A DNA stretch of 64,000 bases, taken from contig OY764222.1 in NCBI GenBank assembly GCA_963668325.1, forward strand, positions 1,302,001 through 1,366,000, written 5' to 3'. Each line of letters begins with the position of its first letter. Position 1 is the stretch's first letter. The notes below the pieces were generated by a model, which searched no databases, was not told the DNA's origin, and saw only the letters and a program-made list of their open reading frames with translations. Position numbers and translations under genes: made by a program. Positions 34,536 through 43,172 of this stretch are shown here, one piece after another. Origin of the DNA: MPNP01 sp963668325 (lineage in GTDB: Bacteria; Pseudomonadota; Alphaproteobacteria; Rhodobacterales; Rhodobacteraceae).

Positions 34536-35543
34536 TTAACCTATTGCAGAAAATTGGGCATTGATTGTTGATAGAATATTATCGTGTGGTGCTTTTATCA
34601 GAGGGATTACTATTTGACGGACCCCTTGCTGTTGATCCGGGTTTAAATACTCTACAGGTGATTTTCCATCTACTCTGGCCAAGCCCAACATGGGAAGCAA
34701 TTTAGCAACCCTCTGGTTAAACTCCTGCTTATCTTCCCAATGCACAAACTCGAAATAATTTTCAAAGAAACTTTTTGCGGCTTGCTCCAATTCTCCTTTG
34801 AAATTTGGCGAAAATACTGCTTTCAGGAAAAAATGATTAAGACAAAATGCCACATCAAAAGCAGGATCGCCCATGGTAGCACATTCGGCATCAATTAGGA
34901 TTGGTTCGCCTGATTTTACGAGGATGTTTTTGGGGGAAACATCGCCATGAACCACAGTTTTGTTTGTGTCCGAAAGATTTTTGGCCACCTCATCAAAAAT
35001 AGGTTTCAGATCAGGATGGTTAGAACCAGTATAAAGGATATAGGGTTCAATTCTCATATGGAAAAACACATCTTTTTTTTGAAAAGCAGAGGAATCGAAG
35101 TCTTCCCTACCGGTATGGGACTGAACTTTGCCAAAAGTCTTTCCTACTTTTTCGGCAATAGAAATATCTGGAGGAAATTTGAAAAGCTTTTCTTTCCAGA
35201 CGAAACAATCATCTCCCCCAACATATTCCATGGCGAAGCCACCCATTTTTTTGGAAAATCCAAACATTTTTGGCGTATTGTCGGGTATTATTTTTTCGGC
35301 AAGTTTCAGCCACTCATATTCTGATAGGTTTCGGTAAATCGGTGCAAACCAATCGGCTTCAACCCGCATTTTGGGAAGAGCGAATTTAACGCAGTACTTA
35401 TGCTGGTTCGTTTGAACTAATACCACATCCGAGGCAACTCCCCCAGTTAGAGGTTCAATGGAATGAATCTGGGTTTTATTGTTAACCAGACCAAGATCAA
35501 TCAATAGATCTGAAACTCTGTCATTTAAATTCGCGTTGGTCAT
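34536..35543 (-). CDS. APH-family small-molecule kinase, partner of the enolase homologue
   Basis: The 335-residue protein has the aminoglycoside/choline-kinase fold. VVHGDVSPKNIL is the catalytic HGD...N loop (Asp about residue 200), and ILIDAECATMGDPAFDVA supplies the metal-binding Asp. GGVASDVVLVQTNQHKYCVKFA is the nucleotide loop with its Lys. Members phosphorylate hydroxyls on small metabolites; the substrate cannot be read from sequence. It is the first gene of a two-gene leftward operon with the enolase homologue, which suggests that it makes a phosphorylated acid for that enzyme. The start is ATG at 35543. Confidence 0.8.
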   Translation of the reverse strand: MTNANLNDRVSDLLIDLGLVNNKTQIHSIEPLTGGVASDVVLVQTNQHKYCVKFALPKMRVEADWFAPIYRNLSEYEWLKLAEKIIPDNTPKMFGFSKKMGGFAMEYVGGDDCFVWKEKLFKFPPDISIAEKVGKTFGKVQSHTGREDFDSSAFQKKDVFFHMRIEPYILYTGSNHPDLKPIFDEVAKNLSDTNKTVVHGDVSPKNILVKSGEPILIDAECATMGDPAFDVAFCLNHFFLKAVFSPNFKGELEQAAKSFFENYFEFVHWEDKQEFNQRVAKLLPMLGLARVDGKSPVEYLNPDQQQGVRQIVIPLIKAPHDNILSTINAQFSAIG

Positions 35544-35846
35544 AAATTAAATTAAGCAAGGTTTGTACAGGGAACCAAAAATAGTTTAAGTTCAAACAAA
35601 ATCAAACATGGTAGATACACCGGCCCGGTTTATAACTGGATATTCCTGTTTTATACTTTAATACCGAGTATGAAATATAATAAACCGGCAAACCATCATT
35701 ATTGTAACCTTTGTGATTGAAAGGGGCATTATTTTGGTATAGTTTCAGCCAAGTGGTTTTCCCGACAGGCCTTGATTATCTACTTGAATAAAATAACCGT
35801 GGGTGCTTAAACCCAAAATTTCATAAACCTCAATTTGGAGGTAAGT
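35544..35846. other. Intergenic region between divergent operons
   Basis: About 300 AT-rich bases separate the kinase gene (leftward) from the YhaO-like gene (rightward). Possible -10-like boxes occur (TATACT near 35654, TATAGT near 35739) without convincing -35 partners at standard spacing. No small gene or RNA is evident. Promoters for both directions must lie here. Confidence 0.35.
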
Positions 35847-37109
35847 ATGTTCCGTTTTGTCCATACTTCAGATTTACACCTAGACTCACCCCTGAGATCC
35901 CTTGCTTTAAGAGATCAAGAACTAAAGAAGCAAGTTGGGATTGCCACAAGAGAAACCTTTGCAAATATTGTCAATCTTTGCATTGAGGAAAAAGTCGATG
36001 CCCTATTGATAGCAGGGGACCTTTATGACAGCGATCAGACATCAATGCATACGGCAAGATTCCTTGCCAATCAAATGGAAAAACTACACCGGGAAGGTAT
36101 CAAGGTCTTCATTATCAAAGGAAACCATGATGCGGGTTCAGTGATCACTGGTCAATTGATTTTCCCAGTTTCTGTAAAGATATTCACTACTAAGGCAGAG
36201 ACGGTAAAAATTACCAAGGATAATTTGACCATTGCCGTTCATGGGGTTAGTTTTCCGAATAGACCAGTCCCGGAATCGCTACTGCCGAAATACCCCTTCC
36301 CAAACCATGATGAGTTTAACATAGGGATACTCCACACAAGTCTCGGAGGGTCCGAAGGTCATGATACCTATGCTCCTAGCACACTTAACGAATTACAACA
36401 GGTTGGTTATGATTATTGGGCTCTTGGACATATACACAAGCCATCTTGTACCCAAGGGAAAACGACAATTGTAATGCCAGGTATCCCTCAAGGAAGAAAC
36501 ATTAGGGAAGCGGGAGAAAAAACTGTAACTCTTGTTTCAGTTGATGAAACTGGCATCAAGGAATTGACACATATCTCACTATCCGTTTTGCAGTTTGAAA
36601 GAGTAGAGATAGATGTTTCAGATATGACCGACTGGACTGAATTGGTAAAAACAATCCACAATAAAATTCAAAATATTACCCAAACCCTGTCCCACAAGAT
36701 CTTCGTTCTTCGTTTAAACTTGAAGGGGGCAACTGAACTTAATTGGAGGATCAGAAGGGATACGGATATTCTGTTGGAAGAGGCTCGTCGAATCGTCGAT
36801 GGTAACCATGAGTTCTGGATTGAGAAAATAGAGTTCAATACTCTGGAAAGGGTTAAACAGCTTAACAACCAGGGTTATAAGGGTGCCTTAGCCAATCTGA
36901 CTTCACTGGAAGATAAGGATAGCCCCCATTCGGTTCTCAGAGATATCAATGATTATACGGAGACTATTCTTAAAGCTTTGCCACCCCCTGCGAAGAAGAT
37001 ATTGGGGGATTCCGAGGAAGAACGAAATGAAACCGTTCAGGAACTGTTGAAGGAAGGGATTTCGGATACTCTTGTATACCTGAGAAGTCAGGATTCTGAG
37101 GTTAGGTAA
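35847..37109 (+). CDS. Metallophosphoesterase DNA-repair exonuclease (YhaO / SbcD-like)
   Basis: The 420-residue protein begins FVHTSDLHLDSPL and contains ALLIAGDLYDSD, FIIKGNHDAG, NIGILHTSLGG and ALGHIHKPS, the full set of metal-binding blocks of the Mre11/SbcD nuclease family. YhaO is the Bacillus member that is paired with the large ATPase YhaN. The start is ATG at 35847 after GGAGGT. The stop overlaps the start of the next gene (TAATG), so the two subunits are translationally coupled. The expected role is processing of DNA ends or hairpins. Confidence 0.88.
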   Translation: MFRFVHTSDLHLDSPLRSLALRDQELKKQVGIATRETFANIVNLCIEEKVDALLIAGDLYDSDQTSMHTARFLANQMEKLHREGIKVFIIKGNHDAGSVITGQLIFPVSVKIFTTKAETVKITKDNLTIAVHGVSFPNRPVPESLLPKYPFPNHDEFNIGILHTSLGGSEGHDTYAPSTLNELQQVGYDYWALGHIHKPSCTQGKTTIVMPGIPQGRNIREAGEKTVTLVSVDETGIKELTHISLSVLQFERVEIDVSDMTDWTELVKTIHNKIQNITQTLSHKIFVLRLNLKGATELNWRIRRDTDILLEEARRIVDGNHEFWIEKIEFNTLERVKQLNNQGYKGALANLTSLEDKDSPHSVLRDINDYTETILKALPPPAKKILGDSEEERNETVQELLKEGISDTLVYLRSQDSEVR

Positions 37110-40100
37110 TGAGATTAAACAAGTTGAATTTGACCAGATACGGAATGTTTTCTGGAGAAATGCTTGATTTTGGGGCTAGAACATCCGACCAACCTGATTT
37201 TCATATTGTCTATGGTTTAAACGAATCTGGCAAAACAACTTCCCTAGAGGCCTGGCTGGATTTTCTTTTTGGTATCAAACGCGGATCTCAATATGGATTC
37301 AAACATTCCAAGGCCATGGAAATTCAGGCAGTACTTGAGAAAGATAACACTTTAGTTGAGTACAAACGGATCAGGAAGACAAAAGATTCGCTGTTTGACA
37401 TCGACGATGAAATTGTACCGGATGCAGTCCTTAATGCCTTACTGGGAGGTTATTCCCGTCCAGATTATGAAATCCTTTTCACTGCCAACGACCAAACTCT
37501 TGAAAAAGGTGGTAATGAAATTCTGGCAAGTAAGGGGGAACTGGGCAAACTATTATTTTCAGCCAGTGCTGGCATGGCTGATCTTAGTGAACGATTACAG
37601 GAATTGCAGCTACAGAATGAACAGTTTTACAAGAAAAGAACATCTAAAAACCAGTTGGTCCAAATTAAACAAGAACTGGCTGAATTGAAAGGCATATGGC
37701 AAGAGAAGGACAAGGGGGTAAACGAATATAAAGCCCTGGTCAGGAAATTTGAGGAGGCAACAGGTAACCTGGAGAATACCAGAAATGATCTGAGCCATTT
37801 TAAGATGGAACTTTCCCAGGTGGAAAGAAAAATTGATGCCCTGAGGTGGGTTGCCTCACTATCTGATACCCAAAATGAACTGAAGGATTACGAAGAACTA
37901 CCAGTACCCCCTCAAAACTGGCGAACTTTACTTGATAGTTGGGGGCAGGAAATGATCGAAACAAAGGGCCGATTAGATCAGCTATCCGTAGAAATCGAAC
38001 GCATGGAATCAAAAGTAAGTGGTAATAAAATTGATGAAACAGCCTTGGGTTTGGAAGATAAGGTATTTAAAGCTAGAGCACAAAAGGAGTCCTATTCAAC
38101 TGTGGTAAGGGATCTTCCCAAAAGAAACTCCAGGCAAGCTGAATTAAGCACTGAAATAGAATATTTGACCAGGCGGTTAGGTTATGATTACCGCGAGGAA
38201 AGCAATATAATACCTGATTCTGCCACCATTGGCTTGATTAGAGATTTGATGCAGGAAAATTCTGGCTTGGAAGTTAATTATCAATCAACCCAGGAAGAGC
38301 TAAGAACAGCCACGAAGGAGATGGATTCCCTTCAGGCAAAAGTTGATCAGGAAGGGGAGTTAGACCATGAGATTGGTGCAGTTGAATCAATCCTCAGGGA
38401 AATCCGAGAAAATGATCCAAGACCTCTCCTTCGTACCATTTCTACAGATGTTTTAGAAGCAGAAGGTGATATTGACAAGTGCATGTATAACCTGCTTCCT
38501 TGGGAGGGAAGTTACAAGGAGCTGGTTGATTTGCAATGTCCTTCCAAACAAACGATAGTACTACATCAAAAACGTTACGAGGAGGCCAACAGAACCTATC
38601 TTGAAGGGTGCAGGAAAAAGGAAAACCTGGGAAATGAAATAAGAGAATTGGAAAATGTAATCGCCAAGATTGAAACCGAAGCAGTTACCATTGAAGATTT
38701 GGCTGGTTCAAGAAATCAAAGAGAGAATAAGTGGGCAGTACATAAAACCACTTTGGATATTTCGACAGCCGAGCAGTTTGAAATAGCCATGCGAAGCGAT
38801 GACCAAATAACCTCAAGAGCAGCCGAGCAAAAAGCAAATAAGGCATTAAGATCTGATAGACAGGCAAAACTAAAGGAACTCCGCTACCGGTTAGAAAAAG
38901 AAGAACAGAACTGCCAAGTCCTGGAAAAGGAATTAGAGGTAAAGAATGAAGCAAGGAAAGGCGTCCTGAAAGGTATTCCGGGGTTGGATAACATTCAAAA
39001 TGCTGACGAGTTCATAAGGTGGCTAGATCTCCGTGAGAATACTATTGATAAAGTAAGAAAACTCAGAGGCCTCCAGACGAGAAATGATCATTTTGAAGGT
39101 GTAGAAAAAAGTTACAAAAAAAGCCTTGCCCTGGCCCTGAAAGAAGCAAGAATTGCTTGTAAGGAGCACTGGACCTTGGAGATGCTGATTTCAGCAGCTG
39201 AAAATCTTATAGAAAAACTCAAGGAAATAAAATCCATCAGGAATCAGCATTTGAGGGCTAGAGTAACTCATCAAGCAAGGTTGGAAGCGTTTAATGAAGC
39301 CAAAGGTAAAAAATTGGATTGGGAAAAGAAATGGGCAAAGGTCTGTAAGCGAACCCTATTCGGCCAAACAACCATTCCACAGGTTTCTGAAATGAAAGAA
39401 ATCATCTCCACACTGGATGATTTAATCCCCAAGGTTACTGAATTGAACATCCTGAAGGATAGAATAGAGAAAATGAAGGAGGATGCGGCTAGGTTTACTC
39501 GAAATGTCGAGGAGTTGGCACAAGAATTGGGTATTGAGGGCAATGATATCTTGCACTTATGGAATTCCGTTGAAACCCATGTTCAAAATACTCTTCAGAA
39601 GCACAACGAAAACCAGAACATAATAGCTGATCTGGAAAGCCGAAGAGAAGAAAAACTCGGCTTGGAAGGAGATATATCAAGAATCAATAAAGCCATCGAA
39701 GAATTTGGCGTGATTTATGGTGAGAAAAGTCTGGCTGAAATTAAAAACTGTTGTGGCAAGGCAGAAAAATGTCAAGAATTAAAGACCGACGAGGAAAAGG
39801 CTCTGGAAAATATTCGAGAGACAATGGGTTTGCCAACCAAGCAGGAAGCGATTGACCAGGTTGCAGGCCTGGAAGTAAGCACTCTTGAGGGCAAGAAAAG
39901 TAGACTGGAAAGTAAAATCAAGGAATGTGAAGGAGAACTGGAGGATAGGCTTGCAAGCCAAAGAGAAGCCAGAAGGGAATTGGATACGGTTTCGGGGGAT
40001 GATTCAATTGCCATTATCAAGGAAAGTTATGAGAATTTGTTGATTGAACTTAAGGAGAAGGTACTTGTTCACTTGAAAGATAAATTCGGGATCATTGCCC

Positions 40101-40549
40101 TTGATCAGGCCATCAGAAAATTCAGGGATACTCATAAGAGTGAAATGATGACCTTGGCTTCGGAAATATTTGCAAAAATCAGTTGTGGAAAATACAAATC
40201 GCTTGGGACAACCCTGGAAAAGGGCAAGGAGATCTTGACGGTCGAGCCTGAGGGTGGTGGAACCAAATTCGTTGATGGGCTTTCCAAGGGAACCCGTTTT
40301 CAACTGTACCTATCGCTTCGGATAGCCGGTTTTTATGAAATAATCAAAAGCAATCAGCAAGCCCCTTTCTTGGCAGATGACATCCTTGAAACCTTTGATA
40401 ACAAAAGGACAGCCGAGGCCTTGCAAGTACTGGAGCAGATGGGTAACAGCTGCCAGGTAATTTATTTCACGCACCACCAACATATACTGGATATTGCAGA
40501 AAGGGTTTGTCCAAAGGCAAGAATCCACACCCTTGCATCCTCCTCCTGA
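37109..40549 (+). CDS. Large AAA ATPase of SbcC/Rad50 type (YhaN-like)
   Basis: The 1,146-residue protein has an N-terminal half ATPase (LTRYGMFSGEMLDFG, Walker A YGLNESGKTTSLEAW), long stretches of charged coiled coil (about residues 170-1000, rich in Glu, Lys and Leu heptads) and a C-terminal half with FVDGLSKGTRFQLYLSLRIA (signature-like) and APFLADDILETFDNKRTAEA (Walker B). This is the architecture of the YhaN/SbcC partners of Mre11-type nucleases. No CxxC zinc hook is obvious in the middle, as in YhaN. It is coupled to the upstream nuclease gene by a one-base overlap and converges on the carnitine dehydrogenase gene. Confidence 0.88.
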   Translation: MRLNKLNLTRYGMFSGEMLDFGARTSDQPDFHIVYGLNESGKTTSLEAWLDFLFGIKRGSQYGFKHSKAMEIQAVLEKDNTLVEYKRIRKTKDSLFDIDDEIVPDAVLNALLGGYSRPDYEILFTANDQTLEKGGNEILASKGELGKLLFSASAGMADLSERLQELQLQNEQFYKKRTSKNQLVQIKQELAELKGIWQEKDKGVNEYKALVRKFEEATGNLENTRNDLSHFKMELSQVERKIDALRWVASLSDTQNELKDYEELPVPPQNWRTLLDSWGQEMIETKGRLDQLSVEIERMESKVSGNKIDETALGLEDKVFKARAQKESYSTVVRDLPKRNSRQAELSTEIEYLTRRLGYDYREESNIIPDSATIGLIRDLMQENSGLEVNYQSTQEELRTATKEMDSLQAKVDQEGELDHEIGAVESILREIRENDPRPLLRTISTDVLEAEGDIDKCMYNLLPWEGSYKELVDLQCPSKQTIVLHQKRYEEANRTYLEGCRKKENLGNEIRELENVIAKIETEAVTIEDLAGSRNQRENKWAVHKTTLDISTAEQFEIAMRSDDQITSRAAEQKANKALRSDRQAKLKELRYRLEKEEQNCQVLEKELEVKNEARKGVLKGIPGLDNIQNADEFIRWLDLRENTIDKVRKLRGLQTRNDHFEGVEKSYKKSLALALKEARIACKEHWTLEMLISAAENLIEKLKEIKSIRNQHLRARVTHQARLEAFNEAKGKKLDWEKKWAKVCKRTLFGQTTIPQVSEMKEIISTLDDLIPKVTELNILKDRIEKMKEDAARFTRNVEELAQELGIEGNDILHLWNSVETHVQNTLQKHNENQNIIADLESRREEKLGLEGDISRINKAIEEFGVIYGEKSLAEIKNCCGKAEKCQELKTDEEKALENIRETMGLPTKQEAIDQVAGLEVSTLEGKKSRLESKIKECEGELEDRLASQREARRELDTVSGDDSIAIIKESYENLLIELKEKVLVHLKDKFGIIALDQAIRKFRDTHKSEMMTLASEIFAKISCGKYKSLGTTLEKGKEILTVEPEGGGTKFVDGLSKGTRFQLYLSLRIAGFYEIIKSNQQAPFLADDILETFDNKRTAEALQVLEQMGNSCQVIYFTHHQHILDIAERVCPKARIHTLASSS

Positions 40550-40562
40550 CCAGTGGCAAGAT

Positions 40563-41552
40563 TCAACCCAACTGTTTCGTTTTTCTGGCTCTAAAAGCAT
40601 TAAGTGTTTTACCCGTGGCAAAATCATGCCTTGCCAAAACCTTTTGAATGGCAACCATGCATTCGTCCCTAATCATTTCAAGTTCCCTGATAGATTTACC
40701 ACCGGCTTGCTGATTTGTTCCGCATTCAAATTTGTCAAGCAAATCCTCGGTGAGGTCGGGACCATCCATTTTACACCAGGGCATGGTTAGAGTTGGTCCG
40801 AATTTTTCCATGAATTTTCGAGCTCCACCATCACCTCCTGCCATCATGTAAAGCTGGTTCATACCCATTACCGCCCACCTTAAGCCAGGACCATAAACGA
40901 TACTTTCATCCAGCTCCCTTGTTGTCGCTACACCTTCATTGAGCATATGGAGGATTTCTCGCCACATAGCTTCCTGGAGGCGGTTGGAAATATGAGCAGG
41001 TACCTCCTTGTTGACCATGAGCACATGCATCCCAATGTCTTCGTAGAATTCACGGGCAGTGGATTTTGCCTCTTCTGAAGTCAATTTACCTCCCACGATT
41101 TCCACAAGAGGGCAAAGATAAACAGGATTGAACGGATGTCCCACAATAAACCTTTCAGGATGAAACAGGTTCTTTTGAAGGTCTGAAGGCAAAAAACCTG
41201 ATGTGCTGGAGGAAATAACAACATTAGGAGATGCAGCTTCGGCAACAGGCAAGAGTGCCTTTATCTTCAGCTCTTCAATTTCTGAAACATTCTCCTGGAT
41301 AAAGTCCGCTTTCTCGGCCATTTCCTGTGTATTGGTAGTGAATTCAAGATTACCGGCAGGTGGTAAGGGAATTCCTTCAGTTAACTGGGTAAGGGCCTTT
41401 TGTGAATTGGTAACGGAATCCCGTAACCATTTTTCCATGGAAGGGTCAAAATCAGCAGCGATAACGTCAATACCACAATGGATTGCTCTGGCAGCCCAAC
41501 CACCACCAATGACACCTGTTCCAAGTAGTCCGAGCGTTTTTATTTTCACCAT
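40563..41552 (-). CDS. L-carnitine dehydrogenase-like 3-hydroxyacyl dehydrogenase
   Basis: The 329-residue protein belongs to the 3-hydroxyacyl-CoA dehydrogenase fold, with the NAD motif GLLGTGVIGGGWAARAI and the segments SSSTSGFLPSDLQ and HPFNPVYLCPLVEIVGG. The latter carries the catalytic histidine, and ISNRLQEAMWREIL supplies the helper residues. Length and sequence style match carnitine 3-dehydrogenase (CdhA/LcdH), which oxidises L-carnitine to dehydrocarnitine. The adjacent upstream thioesterase gene, three bases away, strengthens this because the same two activities are neighbours or fused in carnitine-degrading proteobacteria. The third expected enzyme, the dehydrocarnitine-cleaving BKACE protein, is not in the window. 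Confidence 0.8.
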   Translation of the reverse strand: MVKIKTLGLLGTGVIGGGWAARAIHCGIDVIAADFDPSMEKWLRDSVTNSQKALTQLTEGIPLPPAGNLEFTTNTQEMAEKADFIQENVSEIEELKIKALLPVAEAASPNVVISSSTSGFLPSDLQKNLFHPERFIVGHPFNPVYLCPLVEIVGGKLTSEEAKSTAREFYEDIGMHVLMVNKEVPAHISNRLQEAMWREILHMLNEGVATTRELDESIVYGPGLRWAVMGMNQLYMMAGGDGGARKFMEKFGPTLTMPWCKMDGPDLTEDLLDKFECGTNQQAGGKSIRELEMIRDECMVAIQKVLARHDFATGKTLNAFRARKTKQLG

Positions 41553-41555
41553 GGG

Positions 41556-42056
41556 TTACTTCCGTCTTTTGTTATTGATGTTGAGTTTTCTTGAACGATG
41601 CATCAAAACTTCTAGGAATTCTTCAGAAACAATCCTTGATTGTAGTTCACGGTAGATCGAATCAGGGAATGGCTCGGCCTTGGGTGTTCCTTTCTGGGAT
41701 ACATGCAATTGCATGCTTTCACAAACTGCAACCAGATCTTGGGACGAATACATTTTCTGGTAAAGATGGATTCTTTTGCTATCTGAATCCAGAACGAAAG
41801 TATGGATATCGAGCTTTGCAAACATTTTTACTTCCAAGAGGAAGTAATTATGGAACTCCAGTGCATAAACAGTGTTTCGTTCGGATTTTCTGTAAGAAGC
41901 GCCCAACCCGGTTTCTTCTTGGAATTTATCCACCGCCAAACTAAAGGCAAGCGAGTAAAAGGAATCACGCATATGATCATTATAATCAACCCAGTGTGGA
42001 TGAACTTTTGTCTGATAGGTTGATACCTTGGGTTGCATTGGCTTAATTTGTTTCAT
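41556..42056 (-). CDS. Hotdog-fold thioesterase, probable betainyl-CoA thioesterase
   Basis: The 166-residue protein carries the 4-hydroxybenzoyl-CoA thioesterase pattern VHPHWVDYNDHMRDSFYSLAFS, whose Asp is the usual catalytic residue, followed by VYALEFHNYFLLEVKMFAKL. In carnitine degraders this partner hydrolyses betainyl-CoA to glycine betaine after dehydrocarnitine cleavage; the assignment here rests on the neighbouring dehydrogenase. The start is taken as ATG at 42056; a TTG two codons earlier (42062) is possible. It is transcribed leftward with the dehydrogenase gene directly after it. Confidence 0.7.
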   Translation of the reverse strand: MKQIKPMQPKVSTYQTKVHPHWVDYNDHMRDSFYSLAFSLAVDKFQEETGLGASYRKSERNTVYALEFHNYFLLEVKMFAKLDIHTFVLDSDSKRIHLYQKMYSSQDLVAVCESMQLHVSQKGTPKAEPFPDSIYRELQSRIVSEEFLEVLMHRSRKLNINNKRRK

Positions 42057-42157
42057 TTTCAATCTTTGTTCTCATTATCAACTTGATCAAAGATTGTTTT
42101 TAATTGTGGAAAAGCAATACTTCAAAAGTTTCAATTGTAAGAAGTATTTTTTATTGG

Positions 42158-42931
42158 TTACGCGTCTGAAAACGGATCCGGATCATAGCCCACCTCTTTT
42201 AGATAGAGACCCTCCGGCGGGGCTAATGGTCCACATGTCTGACGGTCCTTGGCTGCGAGGATTTTTTTCATATCCAGGGGTACAAGATTTCCCATACCAA
42301 CTCGGATTAAGGTGCCAACGATACTTCTTACCTGCTTATGCAGGAAACTTTGGGCCTCCAGAATAAAGGTGTACTCCTTTCCATTGGATTTCAGGGTGCT
42401 GTCTATTTGTATCTTGTCAAGCGTCTTTACAGGTGACAAGGCCTGACAATGAGTTGAACGGAATGAGGTGAAATCATGGTTTCCCAAGAGATGGGAAGCT
42501 CCTTGAGACATGGCTTCGATGTCCAGTTCCTTATAAATATGCCAGGCAAAACCCTTCTCGAAAACCAAGGGGGAAGATCGGACAATTGCCCTATAGAGAT
42601 AAGTTCTTTTAACAGCAGAAAATCGAGCATGAAAGTCACTTTCCACTTTCCTTGATTTCAAAACGGCTATTTTGGCAGGTCTAAGATTGGCATTTATAGC
42701 AGCAACTAGTGTTTGTGGCCCCCAGTCTTTTTTCAAATCAAAGTGGATAACCTGTCCCAAGGCATGAACCCCCGTATCCGTTCTGCCTGCTGCAGTAATA
42801 TGGGATAAATCAGGTTCCAGCTTGCGAATGGAGTTCTCAATGGTTTCCTGCACGGTTGGAAGTGATTTCTGTCTTTGCCACCCACAGTAATCACTTCCGA
42901 TATATTCCACAACCAAGGCAAATCGTGGCAT
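42158..42931 (-). CDS. truA: tRNA pseudouridine(38-40) synthase TruA
   Basis: TruA isomerises uridines 38-40 in the anticodon arm of many tRNAs. The 257-residue protein starts PRFALVVEYIGSDYCGWQRQ and contains the catalytic Asp in AAGRTDTGVHALGQ, then YLYRAIV and QSFLHKQVRSIVGTLIRVG, all family blocks. The length is normal. ATG at 42931 is chosen as start because family proteins begin right there; a TTG at 42943 is also in frame. It stands alone between the thioesterase gene and the ileS upstream region. Confidence 0.93.
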   Translation of the reverse strand: MPRFALVVEYIGSDYCGWQRQKSLPTVQETIENSIRKLEPDLSHITAAGRTDTGVHALGQVIHFDLKKDWGPQTLVAAINANLRPAKIAVLKSRKVESDFHARFSAVKRTYLYRAIVRSSPLVFEKGFAWHIYKELDIEAMSQGASHLLGNHDFTSFRSTHCQALSPVKTLDKIQIDSTLKSNGKEYTFILEAQSFLHKQVRSIVGTLIRVGMGNLVPLDMKKILAAKDRQTCGPLAPPEGLYLKEVGYDPDPFSDA

Positions 42932-43172
42932 AGCTATTCTCAATATTCCTTCTGAAGTGTATTTCTAGATAAGGTAAAGTAGCCAAATGACTTTTTCATG
43001 GTTGAAATTTAGTGAGTAATACCATTTAGTATAGGTTTACTTTTTGGTCTTCAAAATCCTTACCTAACATAACCGTTTTTGTTTTTAGTAGTAAATTCTC
43101 AACAGATACTATGATTAAATCAAATTCTGGAGGACTAGAAAGCTAATTTTCCCCAGAACATAGGTTAAACAA

